Assembly (NCBI GenBank): GCA_009823505.1
Contig: VZQC01011939.1
Location: forward strand, 1,674,178-1,738,177
Origin: Rhizomys pruinosus
Lineage: Eukaryota; Chordata; Mammalia; Rodentia; Spalacidae
DNA: 64,000 bases
Direction: 5' to 3'
This document shows positions 11,095-22,309 of the stretch, one piece after another. Made by a program: the position numbers and the translations under genes. The number at the start of each line of letters is the position of its first letter. Within the stretch, counting starts at the first letter, position 1. A model generated the notes under the pieces. That model saw only the letters and a program-made list of their open reading frames with translations. It did no database searches and had not been told where the DNA came from.

Positions 11095-11240
11095 TTGTTC
11101 ATTTTTTCCAAAACAGGGTTTCATGGACCCCAGGCTGGCCTCAAATTCACTATGTAACCAAGAATGATTGTGACCTTTGGACCCTCCAGCCTCCACCTCC
11201 CAAGTCCTGGGATTACAGGCAAGCACTTCACACAGCCCCA
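11095..11240 (-). mobile_element. Old reverse B1/PB1
   Basis: ACAGGGTTTCATGGACCCCA, CAGGCTGGCCTCAAATTCAC and TCCTGGGATTACAGGCAAGC in reverse-B1 order, strongly diverged. Confidence 0.75.
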
Positions 11241-11767
11241 ACAGTGACTTGTAAGTGCAGCCAGGGCTCTCCTTAGAAGACTTCTCCATCAGGCAGGGGG
11301 CAAGTGGCCTGACTTGGGGCCCTTCTGTGCCACAGAGCAATGTAGCACACAAAGCTGAGTGTCTCGGCAAGTCTGAAGCCAGTCTTGACTACAAGAGAAC
11401 CTGTCTACTCAGAACCTACAGCGGGGACAGAATGTCAAGTTTTTGTCACTTGCTTTGTGGTGATACGGCGGGACCCTGGGCATGCGGCCAGCCAAACCTC
11501 TCCCACTTAGCTGCACCCCAGCAGATGAGGATTTTGGAAAACCTTTACACATGGCAAAACTGACTCCCCAAAAAGTTGTTCTGAATTGCCTGACGAGAAC
11601 TGGCAAGCAAAAGCCCAGGTCAGAAGGCTTCAGTGAGAAGAGGGGACAGCGCGTCTCTGACCCAGAGCTGTAGGGAAGCAGGGAGGCTGGGGCGTGGACA
11701 GTCCAGGCAGGGCCAGGAAGGAGATCTGCAGCCTCCCTGGGAATGGGAAGGCAGGGGTACAGTTCAG
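11241..11767. other. Unique intronic sequence, nothing recognised
   Basis: No repeat or exon seen. Confidence 0.5.
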
Positions 11768-11850
11768 AAAGACCACAGGACAGGGCTCACTTGAAAAGAG
11801 TACCTGCCTGGTATGCACAAAGCCCCAAGTTCAATCTCTAGCACCATACA
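11768..11850 (+). mobile_element. ID SINE
   Basis: CAGGGCTCACTTGAAAAGAG, GCCTGGTATGCACAAAGCC and CAAGTTCAATCTCTAGCACC follow the ID/tRNA-Ala-derived pattern; a G run follows at 11852-11864. Confidence 0.7.
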
Positions 11851-11864
11851 AATGGGGGGGGGGG

Positions 11865-11978
11865 TTGATGCTGTCATTAACAAGTGTTCGAGGTAGAGGC
11901 AGGAGGACCTGAAGTCTAAGGTTGCCTTTGGCCAGTCTAAGAGCCAAGCCTGGGCTACAGAAGACCCTTTCTCAAAAA
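11865..11978 (+). mobile_element. Diverged B1-like SINE
   Basis: GAGGTAGAGGCAGGAGGACC, then AGCCTGGGCTACAGAAGACC and a CTCAAAAAAAG tail. Confidence 0.6.
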
Positions 11979-11979
11979 A

Positions 11980-12165
11980 AGTTCATGCAGGCATGGGTTC
12001 GAGTCCCAGTACCCACATGGCTAACAACCGTCTGTAACTCCAGTTCCAAGGGAATCTGATGCCCTACTCTGAACTCCTCAGGCACTGGACGACAGGGATG
12101 TACCTACCTACATGCAGGCAATACACTCATGCATGTAAAATAAAAATAAAACTTTTTTTTAAAAA
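11980..12165 (+). mobile_element. B2 SINE, 5'-truncated
   Basis: Starts at the B box (GGGTTCGAGTCCCAGTACC) and runs through the B2 3' half to an A-rich tail. The A box is lost. Confidence 0.85.
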
Positions 12166-12179
12166 AGATCACAAACTGA

Positions 12180-12321
12180 GCTGGGTGTGGTGGCGCACGC
12201 CTTTAATCCTAGCACTTGGGAGGCAGAGGCAGGGGGATCTTTGTGAGTTCAAGGCCAGACTGATCTACAGAGTGAGTTCCAGGACAGCTGGGGCTACAGG
12301 GAGACTCTGTCTTGAAAAGAC

Positions 12322-12324
<3 letters not shown>
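12180..12324 (+). mobile_element. B1 SINE
   Basis: Near-consensus forward B1 ending GAGACTCTGTCTTGAAAAGA. Confidence 0.92.

Positions 12325-12368
<44 letters not shown>
12325..12368. repeat. (AAAT)n microsatellite
   Basis: About 11 tetranucleotide units grown from the A-rich tail of the preceding B1. Confidence 0.95.
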
Positions 12369-12369
<1 letters not shown>

Positions 12370-12497
12370 CAATCCTAGCACTCAGGAGGCAGAGGCAGGC
12401 AGATCTTTGTGAGTACAAGGCCAGCCTGGTCTATAGAGTGAATTCCAGGCCTGCCAAAGCTACAGGGAGACCCTGTCTAGAAAAGACCAAAAAAAAG
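12369..12497 (+). mobile_element. B1 SINE, 5'-truncated
   Basis: Begins at AATCCTAGCACTCAGGAGGC and ends CCCTGTCTAGAAAAGACC. Confidence 0.9.
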
Positions 12498-12533
12498 ATC
12501 ACAAACTGTAAGGAAGCCACAGCGACTGGCCCT

Positions 12534-12703
12534 GAGGGTAGAGGACACAATGGTCCCCACGCTCCCTGAGGGTAGAGGACACAAGGGTCCCCACGCTCCC
12601 TGAGCACAGAGGACACAAGGGTCCCCACGCTCCCTGAGCGTAGAGGACACAAGGGTCCCCACGCTCCCTGAGCACAGAGGACACAAGGGTCCCCACGCTC
12701 CCT
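12534..12703. repeat. 34-bp minisatellite, 5 copies
   Basis: The unit starts GAGGGTAGAGGACACAAGGG and ends CCCCACGCTCCCT; copies alternate between GAGGGTAG, GAGCACAG and GAGCGTAG. Minus-strand open frames here are repeat artefacts. Confidence 0.95.
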
Positions 12704-13120
12704 GAGCATATGCTCCCTGAGCGTCTGAGCACCACCAGAGATGGAATTGCCTAGCCTCAGGAGACCAGCAGAAGAGGCCGCTGAGAAGGGAAGAGCTGCC
12801 TCCCCAGTGTCTCACCTACCCAAATGCCGGGAAACAGCTCCATTCACAGGAACAGATGGGGCAATCAAGTTCAAGGAGCCTGGGGCTGAGGCTGTGGCTC
12901 AATAGTGGAGCCTTTACACAGCAAAAGCGAAAACATGGGGCCTAAAATCGACCCAAGTGACATGTGCACATGGCACTCAAGCCACACACACCTGAAGGAG
13001 CTGTGACACTAGAAGGCCTGGAAGCCACCTGCCATGTTTTGCCCCAAAACACAGAGCATGGCAGTGTCCCCAGCTGCTCCAGCCCTGAACTGAATGTGCC
13101 CAGGTCGAAGCTACATGAGC
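12704..13120. other. Unique intronic sequence, nothing recognised
   Basis: A weak ID-like segment may lie near 12886-12960 (GAGGCTGTGGCTCAATAGTG). Nothing else. Confidence 0.45.
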
Positions 13121-13126
13121 TCTTCT

Positions 13127-13489
13127 TGTGGAGAGCGGGCATTGGCCAAAATGGCACCTTGGACCCTGGCCAGGTCTTATGATCGCCTGATTGTCGCCTG
13201 ACTGCCCAGCTCATTCCCCAGCCAATAAGAGAACACCGAACCTGAGCCCTCATTAGCGTGTCCGCTGACTTCCGTGTATTGTGCATACCGCTTACAGACC
13301 AATGAGAGACTGCCATGGCGCTTGCACCCTAGCAGGAGGCGGGGTTGAGGGAAGGGATTAGCAGGGGACACTGGAAGGGAGGAAGAGAATTGATGTAAGA
13401 GTTGCCTGATTAAACTGCGTCTGGAAGAACAAGAGTGTGTCCTCTCCTTTTTCCCGCCGGCCGGGAACAGAGCGACGAGGAGAGCGACA
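13127..13489 (+). mobile_element. Solo LTR of an ERVK/IAP-like endogenous retrovirus
   Basis: The 363-bp element starts TGTGGAGAGCGGGCATTGGC and ends GAGCGACA (TG...CA). It is flanked by the exact 6-bp direct repeat TCTTCT at 13121-13126 and 13490-13495; 6-bp target duplications are typical of class II (ERVK) elements. It contains two CCAAT-type boxes (CCAATAAGAG, CCAATGAGAG), a GGCGGGG GC box, an ATTAAA polyadenylation signal and a TTCCCGCCGGCCGGGAAC terminal part as in rodent IAP-type LTRs. No internal region remains, so it is a recombined solo LTR with no coding capacity. Confidence 0.85.
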
Positions 13490-13495
13490 TCTTCT

Positions 13496-14410
13496 ACCTC
13501 TTCACACAGCTGCAAAGACTTGTGGGCAATGTCATCTGTCCTACACGCACACTGGACACTCAGCATCAGATCAGGGCTGACAAAGAACAGGCCCGGGGTA
13601 AACACAGAACGGTGCCACGTGTTCAGTCCACACAGGTACAAGCAGCACATCATATAGGAAACACCACATATCTGTGTCTAGCAGGAGTGACCGTGGCTCT
13701 GGGTTTGGAGAGTGGCAAGGGTCTCTACATGATTGCACAAAGCAGGGATGTCATCCACAGAGGACACTCTCCTCCAGGCAATGGTTCCCCCTGGTGTCCA
13801 CTGCTGCCAGCACCACCTACCAATAAGCACAAGGGCTCCTCAATGATGACGATACATGCCATGGGAGATAACTTCAGTCAGCTCCAGTCTCAGCCAGTCC
13901 TCCTCCCTAGATCATTCAGTCCTCCTCTCTAGCTAGGCCATCCCTCCTCCCTAGCTAGGCCAGCCCTCCTCCCTAGCTCAGCTTCTCCCAATGTTCCTTG
14001 AGGTGCACTCCAGCTTTGGTCAGGCTCTTCGGCCAACTGTTAGCTGCACCCCAACATCAGGAAGGCTCCTGGGTCTCCTCCCTCAGTATATCCCACATCC
14101 AGGGACAGACGGGTTTCTCTGGTGGCACCCGACCTTGGAGTATTTCAAAGCAGACTTGATCTCGCTATGACTCCTCAGAACATAAGTGTCTTCCCAGCGC
14201 CTCCTCCACAGCTGGGCCTCTCTGCTGCCCTCTCAGCATCTAGGCCTACAATGCAGCTGCTTCTTTCTAGCCACCTCCTCATTTGCTAGTTCTAGTTCAG
14301 GATCAAACACCTCCTGACCAGGCCATCCTTTCCAGCATACTACATGGCCACCAGATGACCCATGACTGTGGCTAGCCATCACAGTAGCACCCTGACATAG
14401 AATGCACCCA
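13496..14410. other. Unique intronic sequence
   Basis: A small local repeat TCCTCCCTAGCTAGGCCA (about 13,905-13,980) is present. No gene recognised in the one moderately long plus-strand frame. Confidence 0.5.
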
Positions 14411-16133
14411 GGGGAGCCAAAGAGACAACCCCCTACAGGCCTGGAGGACAGCCCACACTCAACAGCCCAGAGACAACCCCCCTACAGGCCTGGAGGACGG
14501 CCCACACTAAACAGCCCAAAGAGACAACCCCCCTACAGGCCTGGAGGACAGCCCACACTCAACAGTCCAGAGACAACCCCCCTACAGGCCTGGAGGACGG
14601 CCCACACTCAACAGCCCAGAGACAACCCCCGTACAGGCCTGGAGGACGGCCCACACAACAGCCCAAAGACAACCCCCGTACAGGCCTGGAGGACGGCCCA
14701 CACAACAGCCCAAAGACAACCCCCGTACAGGCCTGGAGGACGGCCCACACTCAACAGCCCAGAGACAACCCCCTACAGGCCTGGAGGACGGCCCACACTC
14801 GACAGCCCAGAGACAACCCCCCTACAGGCCTGGAGGATGGCCCACACTCAACAGGGCCCTAAGGTAGGGCCCCTCTGGGAGACAACCCCCGTACAGGCCT
14901 GGAGGACGGCCCACACTCACAGCCCAGAGACAACCCCCTACAGGCCTGGAGGACAGCCCACACTCAACAGCCCAAAGAAACAACCCCCTTATAGACCTGG
15001 AGGATGGCCCACACTCAACAGCCCAAAGAGACAACCCTCCTACAGACCTGGAGGACGGCCCACACTCAACAGCCCAAAGAGACAACCCCCCTACAGGCCT
15101 GGAGGAGGCCCACACTCAACAGCCCAGAGACAACCCCCTATACAGGCACCTGGAGGACAGGCCCACACTCAACAGCCCAAAGAAACAACCCCCTTATAGA
15201 CCTGGAGGATGGCCCACACTCAACAGCCCAGAGACAACCCCCGTACAGGCCTGGAGGACGGCCCACACTAAACAGCCCAGAGACAACCCCCGTACAGGNC
15301 ACTCAACAGCCCAGAGACAACCCCCGTACAGGCCTGGAGGACGGCCCACACTACAGCCCAAAGAGACAACCCCCTACAGGCCTGGAGGACGGCCCACACT
15401 CAACAGCCCAGAGACAACCCCCGTACAGGCCTGGAGGACGGCCCACACTCAACAGCCCAGAGACAACCCCCTACAGGCCTGGAGGACAGCCCACACTCAA
15501 CAGCCCAAGAGACAACCCCCGTAAGGCCTGGAGGACGGCCCACACTAACAGCCCAAGAGACAACCCCCCTACAGGCCTGGAGGACGCCCACACTCAACAG
15601 CCCAAGAACAACCCCCTAAGCCTGGAGGAGGCCCACACTTACAGCCCAGAGACAACCCCTACAGCCTGGAGGACGGCCCACACTCAACAGCCCTACATGA
15701 GGAGACAACCGCCCTACAGCCTGGAGGACGCCCACACTCAACAGCCCAGAGACAACCCCCGTACAGGCCTGGAGGACGGCCCACACTCAACAGCCCAGAG
15801 ACAACCCCCATACACTGGAGGAAGCCCACACTCAACAGCCCAAAGAAACAACCCCCTTATAGACCTGGAGGATGGCCCACACTCAACAGCCCAAGAGACA
15901 ACCCCCCTACAGCCTGGAGAATGGCCACACTCAACACCCAGAGCAACCACCCTACAGGCCTGGAGGACAGCCCACTCTCAACAGCCCAAAGAGACAACCC
16001 CCTACAGGCCTGGAGGATGGCCCACACTCAACAGCCCAGAGACAACCCCCTACAGGCCTGGAGGACAGCCCACACTCAACAGCCCAGAGACAACCCCCTA
16101 CAGGCCTGGAGGATGGCCCACACTTGATAGCCC
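14411..16133. repeat. ~50-bp minisatellite, about 34 copies, with one N
   Basis: The unit is about 49-51 bp, from AGAGACAACCCCCCTACAGG through GGAGGACGGCCCACACTCAA to CAGCCC. Units differ by GACGG/GACAG/GATGG and by CAGGCC/TAGACC. An N lies at 15299, and between about 15480 and 15950 many units lack 1-3 bases. Long open frames over it are artefacts. Confidence 0.96.
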
Positions 16134-16590
16134 AAGTCTTTCTCCTATGGCCTTGGACAGTTCTGAGGGAACTTGGCCATGCACAGGAGGTGGGGAGATA
16201 GCAGAAACCGCCAAGTAGTGGCTACCAGGTTAGGCTAGGCTCATGAACGACGGAAGGGCAAACATAGTGTGGTTTGCAGCCAGGACTTCCAGGGCCAAAA
16301 AAGACACATGAGAATGGGGGGCCAAGAGCCTACTGAAGCTTTGACCTGTGGTCCTCCTAGTCGGAGCATGTACTCTGGCTCTCAGAGGGGACAGAGATGG
16401 CAAGGAGGGTTCAGCTCAGAGACTGGGGCCCTGCCAAAATATTCAGCCCTGCCTACACGGGGAGGCCTATCCTGACCCAAGCCTCCCAGGTGACAGAGGA
16501 AGATAGCATCAGTCCCTCAGTCTTCATACCTGATGTCTGATGCTCACTTAAAAACACAAATGGGAGACTGAGAGAAGGGAGACAGAATCT
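16134..16590. other. Unique intronic sequence, nothing recognised
   Basis: Flank between the ~50-bp array and a B1. Confidence 0.5.
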
Positions 16591-16765
16591 TTGTTCTTTT
16601 TTTTTTTTTTTGGTCTTTTTGAGAACAGGGTCCACTGTAGCTCCAGGCTGGCCTGGAACTCACCTCTGTAGACCAGGCTGGCCTTGAACTCACAAAGCAT
16701 CCGCCTGCCTCTTCTGCCTCCCGAGTGGCTAGGATTAAGGCGTAAGCACCGCACGCGCACGCCTC
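16591..16765 (-). mobile_element. B1 SINE with scattered indels
   Basis: Reverse B1 (TTGAGAACAGGGTCCACTGT to CGCACGCGCACGCCTCGGC). Several single-base gains and losses against the other copies suggest sequence error. Confidence 0.85.
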
Positions 16766-17082
16766 GGCTCAGAGAGACAGATTTCTTGCAGAGGGACACA
16801 GGCCTCGTATCTGAGCACCAAATCGGCAGCTTAACAAATTTGTCCTATTTACCTCCAGTTTAAGAGCCCAACTCTCTCTGCTGCCTCATGGGCATTGCTA
16901 CATCACATTACACTACAAAAAAAAACTAATCTCTTCAAAAAAAGGGGGGGAGTCTATCAATGAATAAAAGAACAAACACATAGCTAGACACTGACCCAGG
17001 TGTCCCAAATACTGACCTCATCAGTAAAAACTAACAATATTCAAATTTATCTTATTTAGTGATGCCAGAGACTGAACTGGGC
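16766..17082. other. No recognised feature
   Basis: AT-rich single-copy DNA with a G run near 16945. Confidence 0.5.
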
Positions 17083-17275
17083 CTTGTACACATAGGCACT
17101 GCATCAGCTGAGCGACTACCCGCTTGGACCTTGTACACACAGGCACTGCACCAGCTGAGCGAAATACACGCTGGGACTTTGTACATGCAGGCACTGTACC
17201 AGCTGAGCGACATAAACGCTTGGACCTTGTACATGCAGGCACTGTACCAGCTGAGCGACATACACGCTTGGACCC
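17083..17275. repeat. 48-bp minisatellite, 4 copies
   Basis: Unit CTTGGACCTTGTACATGCAG then GCACTGTACCAGCTGAGCGA and CATACACG. The length is a multiple of 3, so the open frames read as 16-residue peptide repeats. The segment resembles an amplified part of an ID/B2-type SINE (GGCACTGCACCAGCTGAGC), which may be its origin. Confidence 0.93.
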
Positions 17276-17465
17276 TCAAAAGAAAAAAATGGTGGAGAAT
17301 CAGATTATCAAAAATAATTACACGGGCTGGGGAACAGCTTGTTGGAACACAGACCTCTGCCCACGGCGGGGTGGGGGAGAGTCAGCACAGATGCAGTGAA
17401 GCCAGACCAGGCTCATCATCGCCAGCTCCAGGCTAATGACGAAGACCCTACCTCAAAAAACTATG

Positions 17466-17637
17466 GCCAGTCCGGGCTGGTGGCGCACAGCCTTTAATAC
17501 TAGGACTTGGGAGGCAGGGAGAGACAGCGGATCTTTGTGAAGTTCCAAGGCCGCCTGGCCTACAGAGTGAGTTTCCCAGGACCAGCTGGGGCCCTTACAG
17601 GGAGACTCCTGTCCGAAAAGACCAAAAAAAAGAACAA
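17466..17637 (+). mobile_element. B1 SINE with many single-base insertions
   Basis: Forward B1 with extra bases throughout (CGCACAGCC, GTGAAGTTCCAAGG, GTTTCCCAGGACC, GGGGCCCTTACAGGG). Confidence 0.85.
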
Positions 17638-17641
17638 AAAA

Positions 17642-17905
17642 GGGCTGGAAAGATAGCTAGAGTTAAGAGAGCACCGCGCTCTTGCAGGCAGGACCTGGAT
17701 TCGATCCCCAGCCACCACATGGCAGCTAAGAACCGTCTGTAACTCCAATTCCGGGAAGAAAACTCCAGTTCAAAGGGAATCTGAGAAACTCTTCTGACTT
17801 CACCGCATTGCACGACACGGTGTTGCACCAACCGTCATGCAGACAGTACATAATTACACATCCAAAAATAAAATAAATAAAAAATTTAAAAAAAAAAAAA
17901 AAAGC
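17642..17905 (+). mobile_element. B2 SINE with many indels
   Basis: Forward B2 retaining a B box (GGATTCGATCCCC) but with an altered head (AGATAGCTAGAGTTAAGAGA) and extra bases (CCAGCCACCACATG, AATTCCGGGAAGAAAAC). Confidence 0.85.
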
Positions 17906-18149
17906 AAAATGCTTTATAAAAAAAAAAAAAAAAAGATGGCAGAGAGCAATTGAGGAAGACATCTGGCATGGACCTATGGCTTTTGTGGGCACATGGACAC
18001 ACATCCCACAAAAAATTACAGACTCTAGAACTGAATAAAAAAAAATCAAGTTGCTATAATAAACTCCAACCTATGGGCTAAAAATGCAAACTCAACAGAC
18101 TTAAAGAGAAATCAGTGAGGTGGAAGAAAGGTCAGTAAAAATATCCTGA
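17906..18149. other. No recognised feature
   Basis: A-rich tail remnants, then single-copy DNA. Confidence 0.4.
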
Positions 18150-18360
18150 CAGGGCTGGAGAGATGGCTCAGCAGTTAAGAGCAAATACTGCTCTTGCAGA
18201 AGACCCAAGTGTGATTCCCAGCACCCACATCAGGTAGCTCACAACCACCTGTAATTCTAGCTCCAGGAGATCTGATACCTCTGCCCTCCTCAGACACCCA
18301 CAGGCACATACACATATCCACAGACAGACATATACATACCTAATAAAAATTTTATGTATA
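18150..18360 (+). mobile_element. B3-type SINE
   Basis: GGGCTGGAGAGATGGCTCAG head, B box GTGTGATTCCCAGC, then AGCTCACAACCACCTGTAAT and CTCCTCAGACACCCA; AATAAAAATT tail. Confidence 0.85.
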
Positions 18361-18566
18361 GACAGAAGGGCAGAGAATACAAAGAACACAGAAGGAATGC
18401 ACAGGACAGGTGGAGCTTGGTGAAAAGAGCTCATGTCACCCTGTGAGTTCAGGCCCCTGGGATGGAAGAACACGGAGGAACAGTTATAGAGACAGTAGTG
18501 AGAGCAGACTAGAGACTTCAGCTACCTGACCCAACAGAGAACAGCAATTCTGCTGGTTCGAAAGGC

Positions 18567-18835
18567 AAGAGGAGACTGGGAGATGACTCCGTTGTGTGGT
18601 GCTGGCCCTACACATGAGGAACTAAGCTCCATCCTCAGAACTCCCAAGGAGGGCCAGGCACAGCAGTGCCCACCTACAATCCAGGGCTGGGAATGGGTGG
18701 ATCCTTATGGCTCACTGGCAGCCAGGCCAGGCTAGGATGGCTAATCCAGAGCTCCAGGTCAGTGAAAGACCCTGTCTAAGGTGAACAATGCCTAAAGAAC
18801 TATAGAGCTTGACCTCTGGTCTTCACATGTGTGTA
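18567..18835 (+). mobile_element. B4 SINE
   Basis: Composite with a tRNA-like head (GGGAGATGACTCCGTTGTG) and B1-like 3' part (GCCAGGCACAGCAGTGCCC, AAGACCCTGTCTAAGG). Confidence 0.65.
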
Positions 18836-18842
18836 CATATGT

Positions 18843-18845
<3 letters not shown>

Positions 18846-18879
<34 letters not shown>
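18846..18879. repeat. (CA)n microsatellite
   Basis: About 17 CA units at the end of the B4 copy. Confidence 0.95.
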
Positions 18880-18913
18880 AGCCACCACAGAAAAAAGTAT
18901 TGCAACTAGGTAA

Positions 18914-19137
18914 GGGCTGAAGAGATGGCTCAGCAGTTAGGAATACTGGCTGCTCTTGCAAAGAACCAGAGTTCAGTTCCCAGCACCCATATGGTGGCAA
19001 ACAACCATTCGTAACTCCAGCTACAAGGGATCTGACGCCCTCTTCTGGCTTTCACAGGCAATGCACACACATGGTACATAAACATACATACATATAGGCA
19101 AACACTAGTACATATAAAATTAAATAATAATTTTTTT
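18914..19137 (+). mobile_element. B2/B3 SINE
   Basis: GGGCTGAAGAGATGGCTCAG, B box-like GAGTTCAGTTCCCAGC, then the tRNA-unrelated body and an AT-rich tail. Confidence 0.88.
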
Positions 19138-19300
19138 TAGCTGGGCATAGTGGCCCACACATTTAATCCCAGCATTCAAAATGCAGAGCCAGGTGGATCT
19201 CTGTGAGATCAAAACCAGCCTGATCTACATAGGGAGTACCAGGCCAGATAGGGAGATCCTGTCTCAAAAAAACTGAAAAACAAGCAAACAAAAAAAAGAA
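19138..19300 (+). mobile_element. B1 SINE
   Basis: AGCTGGGCATAGTGGCCCAC to GATCCTGTCTCAAAAAAACTG; about 20 bp of the 3' part are missing. Confidence 0.88.
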
Positions 19301-19410
19301 CCCCACAGAGCAGTGACACCAAATGCTGTCTTTTTTAGAAAAGGAAAAGTTTTTCCAGGCAAAACAAAACAAAACAAAACAGGCACCCTATATGAACTTC
19401 AAGAAATATG

Positions 19411-20192
<782 letters not shown>

Positions 20193-20412
20193 GGGCTGGA
20201 GAGATGGCCTAGCGGTTAGGAGCACCGACTGCTCTTGCAGAGGACTCGGGTTCGATCCCCAGCACCCACATGGCGGCTAAGAACCGTCTGTAACTCCGAT
20301 TCCAGGAGAACTCCAGTTCCAGGGGAATCCGACACCCTCTTCCTCCGCGGCATTGCACATCACGGGTGCACAAACTTGCATGCAGACAATACATTCATAC
20401 ACATACAGATAT
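20193..20412 (+). mobile_element. Young B2 SINE inside L1
   Basis: Forward B2 with intact A-box region (GGCCTAGCGGTTAGGAGC) and B box (GGTTCGATCCCC). It carries the 17-nt duplication; the CTTCTGACCTCCG segment is shortened to CTTCCTCCG. Confidence 0.93.
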
Positions 20413-21225
20413 AAATTTTTTAAAAGTATCCATTCTACCCAAATTAATTTATAGATTCAATGCAATCCCAATTAAAATCCCCAAGAGTTTCTTCACAGGC
20501 TTGGAAAAAAAAAGTCCTTAATTTCATTTGGAAAAACAAAAGACCCAGAATAGCCAAAGCAACCCTGAGTGAAAAGAGCAATACAGGGAGGATCTCTATA
20601 CCAGACTTCGAACTATACCACAGGGCTATAGTCATTAAAACAGCTTGGTACTGGCACAAAAACAGACCTGTTGAAGATCCAAACTTGAGCACATACAATT
20701 TCAGCCACCTCATATTTAACAAGGGGGCTGAAAAGACACAATGGAGGAAAGAGCATCTTCGGCAAGTGGTGTTGGCAAAACTGGATCACCACTTGCAGAA
20801 GATGAAATTAAACCCCTACCTCTCACCCTGTACAAAAGTCAACTCCAGATGGATCAAAGACCTCAATATGAAACCCCAAACTCTGAAGGCGATAGAAGAA
20901 AAAATTAGCAGCAGCCTACAAGACATAGGCGTAGGAAAAGACTCCCTAAATCAGACAGCAGCTGTGCAAGAATTGACAAATGGGACCTCATTAAACTCAA
21001 AAGCTTCTGTACATCAAAAGAAGCAATCAAGGAAGTGAAGTGAAACCCCACAGAGTGGGAGGAAACCTTCACTGCAGATACATCTGACAAAGCATTGATT
21101 TCCAGAGTATACAAACTACTCAACAAAGAAAACAAATGACCCACACAAAAGATGGAGCAAAGAGCTGAACAGAGACTTCACAAGTGAGGAATCAGAGATG
21201 GCTGAGAAACATCTTAAAAAGTGTT
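20413..21225 (+). mobile_element. L1 ORF2 fragment, C-terminal part
   Basis: Continues the L1 after the B2: ORF2 motifs [49 protein letters not shown] and [12 protein letters not shown]. About 240-290 bp of ORF2 expected between this and the left part are missing at the B2. Frameshifts are present. Confidence 0.93.
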
Positions 21226-21385
21226 AGCCAGGCATGGTGGCACACACCTTTAATCCTAGCACTTGGGAGGCAGAGGCAGGCAGATCTTTGTGAGTTCAAG
21301 GCCAGCCTGATATACATAGTGAGTTCCAGGCCAGCCAGGGCTACAGGGAGACCCTGCCTCAAAGACAAAGCAAACAAACAAAAAA
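21226..21385 (+). mobile_element. B1 SINE inserted in L1
   Basis: Forward B1 flanked by the direct repeat AAAAAGTGTT (about 21214-21223 and 21383-21392). Confidence 0.9.
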
Positions 21386-21392
21386 AGTGTTC

Positions 21393-21535
21393 AAAGAATT
21401 CTTGTTTAACACTAAATGCAGAAAACTTCAACTTCACAGGAAATCTTTCAAGAAACAGAAAATCAAGAAACACCGTCCGCCTAATAGCAGAACTGCACAC
21501 AGACTGGATATGAGAACAAAATCAGGCCACCTTCT
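21393..21535. other. L1-adjacent sequence, origin unclear
   Basis: The sequence after the B1 no longer reads as L1 ORF2; it may be L1 debris or the original flank. Confidence 0.4.
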
Positions 21536-21539
21536 CAGA

Positions 21540-21880
21540 TAGGGGTAGAACAGCACTCAGCAGAGCCTCCCAGACACAGGCGAAACAGCACTTGGCAGAG
21601 CCTCCCAGATACAGGCAGAACAGCACACAGCACAGCCTCCTAGACACAGGCGGAACAGCACACACCAGAGTCTCCCAGACACAGGCAGAACAGCACTCAG
21701 CAGAGCCTCCCAGATACAGGCAGACCAGCACTCAGCAGAGCCTCCCAGATACAGGCAGACCAGCACTCAGCAGAGTCTCCAAGATACAGGCAGACCAGCA
21801 CTCAGCAGAGCCTCCCAGATACAGGCAGACCAGCACTCAGCAGAGCCTCCCAGATACAGGCGGAATGGCACTCAGCAGAA
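21540..21880. repeat. 35-bp minisatellite, about 9.7 copies
   Basis: Unit AGCACTCAGCAGAGCCTCCC followed by AGATACAGGCAGACC. The left copies are diverged and the right copies near-identical. Open frames on both strands are artefacts. Confidence 0.95.
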
Positions 21881-21944
21881 CCCAGGAAGCCAGGAAGCTG
21901 CAGTTAGGCTGCAATCATCTACAATTCCACATTTTAGAAGTTAG

Positions 21945-22100
21945 TCCATGGTGGTGCACACCTTTAATCCTAGCACTTGGGAGGGGGAGGCAGGCGGATC
22001 TCTGTGAGTTCAAGGCAAGCCTGGTCTACAGAGTGAGTTCTATGCCAGCTGGGAGACCTTGTCTCAAAAAGAAAAAAAAAAAAAAAAAAAAAAAAATTAG
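21945..22100 (+). mobile_element. B1 SINE
   Basis: Forward B1 lacking its first bases, with a long poly-A tail (22072-22096). Confidence 0.9.
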
Positions 22101-22180
22101 CCAGCATAGTACCACACACCTGGAAGACAGTAAGTTCAAGACCACCCTGATCTGCACAGAGATCCTGTCAAAACCACAAA
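22101..22180 (+). repeat. B1-like fragment
   Basis: GCCAGCATAGTACCACACAC, then AAGTTCAAGACCACCCTG and GATCCTGTCAAAACC. Confidence 0.55.
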
Positions 22181-22309
22181 ACAAAAATCAGGTCAATCTC
22201 GTTCATGTTTGTGGATTGCAAGATCAATATTGAAAAGATACCATTTCCCCACAAAATGGTGTACAGATTATACTTTCCCAGTTAAACCCCAGTATTTTTT
22301 GCAGTCATT

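Noticed and set aside
14402..16218. ORFs of 265 and 404 aa
   Set aside because: Translation of the ~50-bp minisatellite; one crosses an N; frames are broken by erratic indels.
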